Below are positions 1 to 5,625 of a stretch of 5,647 bases of DNA, in pieces. Source of the DNA: an uncultured Saprospiraceae bacterium (lineage in GTDB: Bacteria > Bacteroidota > Bacteroidia > Chitinophagales > Saprospiraceae). The notes beneath the pieces are model-generated. The model saw nothing but the letters and a program-made list of their open reading frames with translations, was not told where the DNA came from and did no database searches. The stretch covers positions 1 through 5,647 of the forward strand of contig CAKZUM010000547.1 of the NCBI GenBank assembly GCA_937921525.1, read 5' to 3'. Every line of letters starts with the position of its first letter. Position 1 is the stretch's first letter. A program made the translations under genes and the position numbers.

Positions 1-247
1 GGGCAATGTCATTGAAATAAGAAAACTGCTGATTATTTCAGGTCTACGTTAGGAACCCACCCCGACCCTCCCTTAAAAAGGGAGGGAGGCATCTTCGGTG
101 GAAAAACTCGTTTTGGAGGAAGAATACAAACGAAATACTCAATAACAAAACGAAATATTCTTATTTCAACGTCGCCCCCTCTTCGCAAGAGGGGGTTGGG
201 GGAGTTCCCCTTTTAGTTCTGAAATCCTTATTTCAATGACATTGCCC
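1..247. repeat. MITE-like non-coding element bounded by a 21-bp inverted repeat
   Basis: Bases 1-21 (GGGCAATGTCATTG...) are the exact reverse complement of 227-247. The inner part holds two 9-bp hairpins with 3-nt loops (66-86 and 175-195), a near-duplicate 13-mer (128-140 and 148-160, 12 of 13 identical), and the octamer TTATTTCA at 33-40, 161-168 and 228-235, with its inverse at 13-20. No credible ORF is present. Terminal inverted repeats around a short non-coding core fit a non-autonomous element or a dispersed intergenic palindrome. The window starts exactly at the left repeat, so the true left boundary and any target duplication cannot be seen. Mobility is inferred, not shown. Confidence 0.6.
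52..208. repeat. Inner degenerate inverted arms, each carrying a GC-rich hairpin
   Basis: The arm at 52-89 begins GGAACCCACCCCGACC, and the reverse complement of 171-208 begins GGAACTCCCCCAACC, so the two are diverged inverted copies. Each arm contains its own hairpin: CCCTCCCTT/AAGGGAGGG at 66-86 (loop AAA) and CCCCCTCTT/AAGAGGGGG at 175-195 (loop CGC). Such C-rich/G-rich palindromes are, from general familiarity, frequent between genes in Bacteroidota. The stems differ in sequence but keep pairing, which hints that structure is maintained; two copies are too few to prove it. Confidence 0.5.
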
Positions 248-436
248 CTTGGGGGAGCGATTCTCGGCTATTTTCAATAGTCTACTATGTTCTTTAGTCG
301 TTTCATCAAACAAGCCTGAGTTAGTTTAAAGCTAAGTTTCTTATTAATAAAACTCAACCCTCAACTAGTCAGGTAACGATTGACTTACTACTTAGAAATA
401 ATTCATTATAAAAAATTAGTAACTACTAACTCATTC
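248..436 (+). other. Leader of the metal-binding protein gene, no feature recognised
   Basis: This is AT-rich spacer between the repeat element and the start codon at 437. It probably carries the promoter of the downstream gene. I could not find a convincing Bacteroidota promoter pair (TTTG, about 20 nt, TAnnTTTG); the closest -7-like string is TAAGTTTC, one base off and without a partner. No clear Fur, Zur or MntR dyad is visible. Confidence 0.4.
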
Positions 437-1444
437 ATGAAAAAAATACTCTTATTCCTGAGCTGTTGCTTCCTATTAAACAGCTCTTGGGCACAAGACA
501 AAAAACTAGTCGTAGCCACTGCATCCATGTTGGGAGATATGGCAGAAAATATTGCTGGAGGAGAGGTGACCGTAAAAACAATTGTTCCTATTGGAGGAGA
601 TCCTCATTTATATGAACCGACGCCAAAGGATGCACAACTGGCCAATCAAGCAGACTTAGTTTTAAAAAATGGACTCACCTTTGAAGGCTGGCTAAATGAC
701 TTAATTGCTAATTCTGGAACGAAGGCAAAAACAGTAAGGGTAACGGAAGGAATCAAGCCTATAGAAAGTGCTGCCTATAAAAATTCTGCCGACCCTCATG
801 CTTGGATGGATGCTAGTCTAGGACTCATCTATATCAAAAACATTAAAGATGCGTTGGTCGAATTAGCCCCTGAACATAAAGAGACTTTTGAATTCAATTA
901 TGGGGTGTATAAAAAACAAATAGAAGATTTAGACCAATATATTGTAGATCAAGTTGAAAAGATTCCAGCATCTCAAAGAATATTGATTACCTCTCATGAT
1001 GCTTTTCAATATTATGGTAGAAAGTATGGTATTCGCCTAGAAGCTATACTCGGTACTTCTACTGATGCAGAGGTACAAACTTCTGATATTATGCGATTGA
1101 ACAAAGTGATTCAAAGCAGCAAAATCCCTGCTGTATTTATTGAAAGTACCATCAATCCTAAATTATTAGAACAATTGGCAAAGGATAATGATATAAAGAT
1201 AGGCGGACAGTTATATGCCGATTCTATTGGAGATAAGGACAGCCCTGCGCCGTCTTATATTGACATGTTAAAGTATAATACGGATGTGATTGTGAAAGCT
1301 TTATCTGGACAGGGTATTTCTCAAGATATTTCCGCGACAGAACATGAATCGAATCAAGAAGAAGGAAGTAATTGGATGTTGTGGGGAGCTATTGGTGCTT
1401 TGATGTTGGGAGGATTTTTTCTCGTAGCTAGAATGGTTAAGTAG
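437..1444 (+). CDS. TroA/ZnuA-family metal ABC transporter substrate-binding protein with C-terminal membrane helix
   Basis: A 335-aa cluster A-I (TroA/ZnuA/PsaA) solute-binding protein, expected to capture Zn2+ or Mn2+ in the periplasm and pass it to an ABC permease. The ATG at 437 is chosen because MKKILLFLSCCFLLNSSWAQ is a typical signal peptide ending AQ|D; the in-frame TTG at 380 would put a non-signal extension in front. Expected metal ligands are H57 (GGDPHLYEP), H121 (DPHAWMD), H187 (TSHDAFQYYGRKYG) and D262 (YADSIGD). This three-His/one-Asp set is that of TroA, not the His/His/Glu/Asp set of PsaA. VFIESTINP (233-241) is another family motif. Unusually, an acidic linker (about 291-312) leads to a hydrophobic helix at 313-331 and a short basic end (ARMVK), suggesting membrane anchoring. 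No permease or ATPase gene lies beside it here. The metal specificity is not decidable from sequence alone. Confidence 0.9.
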   Translation: MKKILLFLSCCFLLNSSWAQDKKLVVATASMLGDMAENIAGGEVTVKTIVPIGGDPHLYEPTPKDAQLANQADLVLKNGLTFEGWLNDLIANSGTKAKTVRVTEGIKPIESAAYKNSADPHAWMDASLGLIYIKNIKDALVELAPEHKETFEFNYGVYKKQIEDLDQYIVDQVEKIPASQRILITSHDAFQYYGRKYGIRLEAILGTSTDAEVQTSDIMRLNKVIQSSKIPAVFIESTINPKLLEQLAKDNDIKIGGQLYADSIGDKDSPAPSYIDMLKYNTDVIVKALSGQGISQDISATEHESNQEEGSNWMLWGAIGALMLGGFFLVARMVK

Positions 1445-1467
1445 ACGGTCATTAACGACGAATTCTT

Positions 1468-1498
1468 GGTGGCAGACATTTTGAAAATGGCTGACACC
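1468..1498 (+). terminator. Candidate intrinsic terminator of the metal-binding protein gene
   Basis: This near-perfect palindrome centred on G1483 pairs GGTGgCAGaCATTTT with AAAATGgCTGaCACC (13 of 15 positions). It starts 24 nt after the stop codon and is followed on the + strand by TTTTCG (from 1499). The GC-rich base and short T run suit a rho-independent terminator. The inner part is AT-only and the T run is short, so strength is uncertain. Confidence 0.5.
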
Positions 1499-1587
1499 TT
1501 TTCGTAACCCCAAGTATCAGCAACTTTTTAAGTGGCGGCTACTAAAAGTCCGTCTCTTAGCCTGACGGCTGACCCTAACTGTCTTAA

Positions 1588-1618
1588 TTTGTCCAGCAAC
1601 GGGAAGTTGCTGGACAAA
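1588..1618. terminator. Perfect 13-bp stem-loop between convergent genes
   Basis: TTTGTCCAGCAAC (1588-1600) pairs perfectly with GTTGCTGGACAAA (1606-1618) around the loop GGGAA. It lies 17 bp beyond the serA stop codon and about 140 bp past the stop of the forward gene, so it is well placed to end serA transcription and back up the forward terminator. There is no U tract on either strand beyond the T/A bases inside the stem, so it may instead be a 3' end stabiliser. Confidence 0.5.
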
Positions 1619-1635
1619 ACAAATTCAGCTACATT

Positions 1636-2592
1636 TTAGCTTTTGCCAAACTGCGCAATAATCTTTTCTGCTAATTCCAACCCAATGTTTCTTTGTGCCG
1701 CCATAGTAGACGCTCCAATATGTGGAGAAACAGAAACTCTTGGATGATTTAATAAATCTTTTCTAGGTGTTGGCTCATTTTCAAACACATCTAAGCCTGC
1801 CGCACTTACCTTACCGCTTTCTAATGCTGCTAATAATGCATCTTCATCAATTGTACCACCTCTAGCTGCATTCAATACGATTACGCCATCCTTCATTGCC
1901 GCAAATTCTTCCTTACCTAAAACGGGCTTACCTAAAAACGGAACATGTAAACTAATAAAATCAGCTTCTACTAACATATCCTCCATGTCTACTGTTGGTA
2001 AATTCACCTCTACATCAAAATCTGCTTGTGGAATCTCCAAGGTAATGGTTGCCTCTTTGATGTACAAATCTACTGGCAACACATTCATCCCCAAACCCAA
2101 AGCAATTTTGGCAGTCTCTTGACCAATACGACCAAAGCCAATAATACCAATTGTCTTTCCTCGTAATTCTAAACCTTTAGAATACGCCTTCTTTAATTTC
2201 TTAAATTCTGAATCCCCTTTCGCAGGCATATCTCTGTTCGATAAGTGTAGAGATCTAGCCAAAGAAAACAAGTGAGAGAAAACCAATTCCGCAACGGACT
2301 TAGAAGAAGCTGCTGGTGTATTGATTACTTCAATTCCCTTTGACTTTGCATGATCGACATCAATATTATCTAAACCTACTCCACCTCTGGCGATGATTTT
2401 TAAATTAGGACATTGGTCGATTAAATCTGTTCTTACTTTAGTCGCACTTCTTACACAAATTGCATCATAATCTGGTAATTGACTTGGCAAATCTTCTTGT
2501 GCAATTTTGTTGGTATTCACCTCATAGCCTGCTTCTTCTAGCATTTGTTGTCCATCAGGATGAATTCCGTCATTAATTAAAATCTTTTTCAT
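1636..2592 (-). CDS. serA: D-3-phosphoglycerate dehydrogenase, short ACT-less form
   Basis: A 318-aa D-2-hydroxyacid dehydrogenase, most likely the enzyme oxidising 3-phosphoglycerate to 3-phosphohydroxypyruvate with NAD+, the first step of serine synthesis in the cytoplasm. The substrate-side motif CVRSAT (46-51) and ARGGVGLDNID (68-78) open the catalytic domain. The Rossmann loop is G152-F-G154-R-I-G157, with D175 (PVDLY) at the end of the next strand, favouring NAD over NADP. Catalytic residues are R244 (NAARGG), E273 (ENEP) and H291 (SPHIGAST). The protein ends at about the point where long SerA forms continue into ASB and ACT domains, so feedback by serine through an ACT domain is not expected. 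The ATG at 2592 follows an A-rich leader without Shine-Dalgarno sequence. No serC is seen in the window. Another D-2-hydroxyacid dehydrogenase activity is possible but less likely. An insertion sequence lies about 97 bp upstream. Confidence 0.9.
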   Translation of the reverse strand: MKKILINDGIHPDGQQMLEEAGYEVNTNKIAQEDLPSQLPDYDAICVRSATKVRTDLIDQCPNLKIIARGGVGLDNIDVDHAKSKGIEVINTPAASSKSVAELVFSHLFSLARSLHLSNRDMPAKGDSEFKKLKKAYSKGLELRGKTIGIIGFGRIGQETAKIALGLGMNVLPVDLYIKEATITLEIPQADFDVEVNLPTVDMEDMLVEADFISLHVPFLGKPVLGKEEFAAMKDGVIVLNAARGGTIDEDALLAALESGKVSAAGLDVFENEPTPRKDLLNHPRVSVSPHIGASTMAAQRNIGLELAEKIIAQFGKS

Positions 2593-2688
2593 TTATGGTG
2601 TATTTTTTAGTGATATTATTTAAAATAAATTTAATACTACTAAGTAATCAACATTAGCTATTGATAACGAAGTTGTTTAAAAATGAAT

Positions 2689-2712
2689 TGAGTGTGTGAC
2701 AAATTAGGGTCA
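2689..2712. repeat. Left terminal inverted repeat of the IS
   Basis: It starts TGAGTGTGTGACAAATTAGG and is the exact reverse complement of 4291-4314. It lies just past the transposase stop codon on the side facing serA. The next bases inward continue the similarity imperfectly. Read leftward, 2718-2711 spells TACTTTTG, partly within the repeat. Confidence 0.92.
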
Positions 2713-2721
2713 AAAGTAATA

Positions 2722-4200
2722 TTAAGCAACTCTGTCATTTTTTCTAATTCTGTCTTTGGTAATTACAAATTCGATAAAATCCTCCATATCATCATTTAGT
2801 TTTACTGCTCTCAAATCCATTATATTTTGAGCCCCTGTAGAAGACCATCTCATACCACTTTGTTCCATTCTCTGCTTAACTAAATGTCCACAAGCTGCTT
2901 CCACTAAAGCAGAACTCACAGGATACCCCTTGTCAATAAATGTTTTATAATCCATTTTATGTTTATGGTTTTTGAAGTAGGTAATCGTTTTTTGAATCTG
3001 CTTAATTTTTGTCTTTGATAACCTCTTTTTTTCTACCGCCTCCTCTAATCGCTCAATCACTTTATCTGTTCTACTTGCTAACAAATCTTCTAGTGTCTCC
3101 CTTACCCAAGGAGCACGTGATTTAGATTTTTCTCCATACAATGCGGTACCTGCTTTCCATACATATTCACTCACATGAATAATATCCATTATTATTCCAT
3201 CGAATTGTGCTTCAAGTTCATATTTATTGACTGCTGCTAACACTTTGTCTTCTAAGCCGATACCGCCATCCAGAGGTACAACAAATTTACTATTTGGATG
3301 CTTCATCCTTTCTTTTATATAACGAATCCCATAATCTATACTTTTTTCTTGGTTTGCTAAAAATGCACGCCTATGTATATTCTGATGCCATTTATTATCG
3401 TTGACTTGCCGCTCTAGTTTTGTTGCGCCATCTGGCTGCACTTTACTTAATGGACTACCCATCAGCGTGTTAATAATACTAGTACTTGTTCGTTTTCTTG
3501 GCTCAAAACATGACATTACTCCTACTGTAGCCATTTGCATAATCCCTCTTTTTTCTCCTTTGCCCAATCTTTTTTTAGGGTTGCCTTCTTTTGTTTTTGC
3601 CTCTTTTATTTTTGGTACACCTTTGCCGTCAAAGGTCGCACTAAAACAAACTAAATCTGTTCTTGGTTCTACCTTTTTCTCATCATAATACATGTCGATT
3701 ACTGCTCCTAAACGACCTGAATTTCGTTCTGAAGATTTACCGCTTAATTTCAAACCTAATAATTTATTAACTATTTTTACACTTTCTCTAAAATCATTCT
3801 CTGAGGCATTTAAACCTATTAATTCTTGTAAATTATAAGACCAATTTCCTTTCGGTAAACTTAAATCTTCGTCTACTACATATAATTTACCCGTTGTTTT
3901 TGTCCAGTAACTTGGTCGTGAAATATGATGGAGTCCGAATAAACTTTGATAGTTTCTTGACTGTAACCCCTTGTGAAATATCTTTTCTTTACTTTTAATT
4001 ATTGGCGTTTTATCTAACTTTTGACTTATCTTTTGCTGTAGAATATAATCTAACAATGTAAAACAAATCGATAGCAATTCTTTCAACAACCCTAACTCCA
4101 TCCTATCTACACGAGTGTCTTTATCTATATATTCTTCTGTCAATTCTGTTAACTTTGCTACTTCTCTTTTTATAATCTTACTTAATGCTGAATTTTCCAT
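2722..4200 (-). CDS. ISKra4-family DDE transposase
   Basis: A 492-aa protein, full length for the ISKra4 family, that would cut and join the ends of the surrounding IS. Recognised signature segments are FDGKGVP (190-196), the basic KKRLGKGEKRG (209-219), PLDGGIG (309-315), MDIIHVSEYVWKA (338-350), YPVSSALVEAACGHLVKQRM (426-445) and SGMRWSSTGAQ (448-458). By analogy with IS256/Mutator-type enzymes, the likely catalytic triad is D191, D311 and E434, and D339-I-I-H342 matches their C/D-x2-H motif; this assignment is inference from motif order. The N-terminal 120 residues are helical and lysine-rich, probably for DNA binding. The reading frame is unbroken, with no frameshift. The ATG at 4200 is preceded by the 3' arm of a 10-bp inverted repeat. 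No passenger gene is present. Confidence 0.92.
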   Translation of the reverse strand: MENSALSKIIKREVAKLTELTEEYIDKDTRVDRMELGLLKELLSICFTLLDYILQQKISQKLDKTPIIKSKEKIFHKGLQSRNYQSLFGLHHISRPSYWTKTTGKLYVVDEDLSLPKGNWSYNLQELIGLNASENDFRESVKIVNKLLGLKLSGKSSERNSGRLGAVIDMYYDEKKVEPRTDLVCFSATFDGKGVPKIKEAKTKEGNPKKRLGKGEKRGIMQMATVGVMSCFEPRKRTSTSIINTLMGSPLSKVQPDGATKLERQVNDNKWHQNIHRRAFLANQEKSIDYGIRYIKERMKHPNSKFVVPLDGGIGLEDKVLAAVNKYELEAQFDGIIMDIIHVSEYVWKAGTALYGEKSKSRAPWVRETLEDLLASRTDKVIERLEEAVEKKRLSKTKIKQIQKTITYFKNHKHKMDYKTFIDKGYPVSSALVEAACGHLVKQRMEQSGMRWSSTGAQNIMDLRAVKLNDDMEDFIEFVITKDRIRKNDRVA

Positions 4201-4208
4201 ATATTACC

Positions 4209-4276
4209 GCAGGAGTTTTTTAGAGTTTTTATTTTTTTTTCGCAAACTAAATTTACGAATTCTATTAAACTCCTGC
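4209..4276 (-). promoter_or_regulatory. Long-range hairpin in the transposase leader
   Basis: GCAGGAGTTT at 4209-4218 is the exact reverse complement of AAACTCCTGC at 4267-4276, with a 48-nt AT-rich interval. In the transposase mRNA the second arm ends 8 nt before the start codon. Folding would place a stem over the ribosome-binding region. Whether it limits transposase translation is inference; control by leader structure is known for other IS elements. Confidence 0.4.
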
Positions 4277-4290
4277 TTTAGTATTATTTC

Positions 4291-4314
4291 TGACCCTAAT
4301 TTGTCACACACTCA
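4291..4314. repeat. Right terminal inverted repeat of the IS
   Basis: It begins TGACCCTAATTTGTCACACA and is the exact reverse complement of 2689-2712. It lies about 90 bp upstream of the transposase start, so the transposase promoter is inside the element between this repeat and 4200. The base outside (T4315) gives no useful target duplication. Confidence 0.92.
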
Positions 4315-4403
4315 TAAGATTTTGTTGTTATTTAAATCTTACTATTCTGCAAATTAAGTAATTTCATATTTAAAAAAAACTCTATGTTTGGTCAACATCT
4401 GGG

Positions 4404-4483
4404 CGGGTGGCCCGACAAAAATACCGGAGGGATTATTTTTGTCTAGGGTTTTTGGTTCTTTTTTGCCAATGCAAAAAGAACAA
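4404..4483. other. Three consecutive hairpins downstream of the siroheme gene
   Basis: Within the gene-free 4315-4529 spacer, three inverted repeats follow each other: CGGG/CCCG at 4404-4414 (loop TGG); GACAAAAATA/TATTTTTGTC at 4414-4443 around a GC-rich loop CCGGAGGGAT; and GTTCTTTTT(T)GC/GCAAAAAGAAC at 4455-4481 (loop CAAT, one bulged T). They lie 46-126 bp beyond the stop of the reverse siroheme gene and could end its transcript. On the + strand the last hairpin is followed by TATTTTTTT, but no forward gene feeds it. Terminator, dispersed intergenic palindrome or small structured RNA remain open. Confidence 0.45.
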
Positions 4484-4529
4484 TATTTTTTTAGAAAACT
4501 TGGTTTATAGACTACATAAAATACAACTA

Positions 4530-5177
4530 CTAACAATTACATTTTTCATAATCTGGACAATCTTTTCGGTTGGGACATTCCGCACATTTGACGCCACCAC
4601 TTTCGACCATATTGGCAGTAATGACATTTAACTTTTGCACCTTATACTCAAAATCTCCTTTCAAACGATCTCGTATTACTTTTAGGTTTTCTAATACAGC
4701 TCCCGTATCTGTTGGTAAAACTTCTTCTAATACTTGTCGAAAACGTTTGGTAAAAGTTGGAGATTTTCCATTGGAAGAAATAGCTACTTTTAAATTACCT
4801 CTCGTAACGATAGACCCTAAATAAAAATCGCAAAGTTCTGGCGTATCAGCTACATTAACGAGCACTTTTCTCGCCTTTGCTTCTTGTTGTACTTGTCTAT
4901 TTAATTCCTTGATGTCCGTTGCCGCAACTGCCAAATCCATTCCATCTAAATCGGATGGTTCAAATTCTTTTTTGATAATCGTTACTTTATAATCTCCTTT
5001 TTCTAATAGCTCCCTTACTTCTGGAGATACCCATGGAGCGACTACTGTAATATTAGCCTCTGGACTACTTTTTAAAATAAAAAACATTTTTTCATAGCCT
5101 ACATGCCCTGCTCCTACAATGAGCATTTTCAAAGTGTGTAATTTTAAAAAGATGGGGTATAAGGGATTTTGTTCCAT
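4530..5177 (-). CDS. Stand-alone precorrin-2 dehydrogenase / sirohydrochlorin ferrochelatase (Met8p/CysG-N type)
   Basis: A 215-aa cytoplasmic enzyme that would oxidise precorrin-2 to sirohydrochlorin with NAD+ and, in bifunctional members, insert Fe2+ to make siroheme for sulfite or nitrite reductase. The Rossmann loop is VGAGHVG (21-27). NVADTPELCDF (108-118) matches the CysG NVVDAP segment, with D111 at the position of the catalytic Asp, and AISSNGKSP (132-140) places S135 at the CysG Ser128 position. The methyltransferase half of CysG is absent, so a separate SUMT must exist elsewhere. The ATG at 5177 (MEQNPLYPIFLKL) is chosen because it gives the usual family N-terminus; the frame stays open to a GTG at 5318, but those 47 residues look unrelated and overlap a palindrome. 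Oddly, the C-terminus holds five cysteines in 18 residues (C198, C201, C207, C213, C215). Ferrochelatase activity is inferred from family membership only. Confidence 0.88.
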   Translation of the reverse strand: MEQNPLYPIFLKLHTLKMLIVGAGHVGYEKMFFILKSSPEANITVVAPWVSPEVRELLEKGDYKVTIIKKEFEPSDLDGMDLAVAATDIKELNRQVQQEAKARKVLVNVADTPELCDFYLGSIVTRGNLKVAISSNGKSPTFTKRFRQVLEEVLPTDTGAVLENLKVIRDRLKGDFEYKVQKLNVITANMVESGGVKCAECPNRKDCPDYEKCNC

Positions 5178-5280
5178 GTTTTTTATTGAGTAGCGTTTAT
5201 CAAAAATGATTCTTTGACAAATCCCGTGAAAGAGATCAAATAAAAAGAGTGTAAAACAATTTAGAGGCATTTTCTTGAAA

Positions 5281-5335
5281 TTGATCGGATCACTTACAGT
5301 GGTCCGATCAAGCTGCACGTTTCATCCGACCACTG
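5281..5335 (-). promoter_or_regulatory. Three-arm palindrome in the siroheme gene leader
   Basis: Arm A (5281-5294, TTGATCGGATCACT) pairs with 5298-5311 (13 pairs plus one G.U-type position, 3-nt loop). The same middle arm, as CAGTGGTCCGAT (5297-5308), pairs with ATCCGACCACTG (5324-5335) at 11 of 12 positions. The two stems share the middle arm and exclude each other. They sit about 100-160 nt upstream of the start codon of the reverse gene. Possibilities are an attenuator-like leader, a tandem operator for a dimeric regulator, or a dispersed palindrome. No strong U tract follows the promoter-distal stem. Confidence 0.45.
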
Positions 5336-5489
5336 CAAATGGAATGTCGTCAACTTAAGGAATTAGATGTCTAAATACGCATAATTCAACGCAGATTTAA
5401 ATGATTTTATAGGTCGCCTGTATTAGATGTGTTCAGTAGGTCGAGAGCGTGACATACCTGTATGGTGACTTTCAACTGTCAACATCCTT

Positions 5490-5527
5490 CACGACCTACA
5501 AAAATCCATATAGCTACGAAGTAGCTC
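5490..5527. repeat. Repeat unit copy 1
   Basis: The unit consists of CACGACCTACAAAAATCC (18 bp) followed by ATA and TAGCTACGAAGTAGCTC (17 bp). The second half contains the hairpin AGCTAC-GAA-GTAGCT. Both halves recur identically at 5578-5625, 88 bp to the right. Confidence 0.75.
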
Positions 5528-5577
5528 CGTATTGGAGTAGGACACAATTAGTAATAAAAAAAGTCAACGCCTAGATA

Positions 5578-5625
5578 CACGACCTACAAAAATCCAAAAA
5601 AATCCGTGTAGCTACGAAGTAGCTC
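5578..5625. repeat. Repeat unit copy 2, with 10-bp insertion
   Basis: It has the same 18-bp and 17-bp halves as 5490-5527, but the joint is longer by 10 bp. The extra bases repeat the AAAAATCC string, as if by slippage. The AGCTAC-GAA-GTAGCT hairpin is unchanged. Confidence 0.75.

Larger units (their letters stand above)
2689..4314 (-). mobile_element. Apparently intact ISKra4-type insertion sequence, 1,626 bp
   Basis: The ends carry a perfect 24-bp inverted repeat (2689-2712 and 4291-4314). Similarity extends inward another 9 bp with 7 matches (to 2721 and 4282). Between them is one complete transposase gene filling about 91% of the element; its stop codon is 10 bp inside the left repeat. 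No direct repeat longer than a single T flanks the element, and shifting the boundary by one or two bases does not reveal one. Either this member makes no duplication or the flanks have decayed. With both ends and the gene intact, it may still be active. Confidence 0.9.

Noticed and set aside
380..436. N-terminal extension of the metal-binding protein from TTG 380
   Set aside because: It would place 19 unrelated residues before a good signal peptide starting at ATG 437.
380..436. Zur/Fur-like dyad ATAATTCATTAT before the metal-binding protein gene
   Set aside because: Only five paired bases per arm in very AT-rich sequence; indistinguishable from chance.
1301..1513. Reverse 70-aa open frame
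   Set aside because: It overlaps the end of the metal-binding protein gene and the terminator hairpin, with no recognisable domain.
3401..3688. Forward 95-aa open frame inside the transposase
   Set aside because: It is antisense to well-conserved transposase motifs and has no features of its own.
2680..4325. Target-site duplication around the IS
   Set aside because: Comparison of the flanks at several boundary shifts gave no match longer than one base.
4354..4631. Small open frames on both strands in the 4315-4529 spacer and siroheme gene end
   Set aside because: They run through the hairpin cluster or lie antisense to the siroheme gene; their compositions look non-coding.
5178..5318. N-terminal extension of the siroheme enzyme from GTG 5318
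   Set aside because: The 47 residues show no family match, and the extension overlaps the palindromic leader; ATG 5177 gives the normal N-terminus.
5490..5625. CRISPR array
   Set aside because: There are only two repeat copies, unequal in length, with a hairpin core, no further units and no cas genes.
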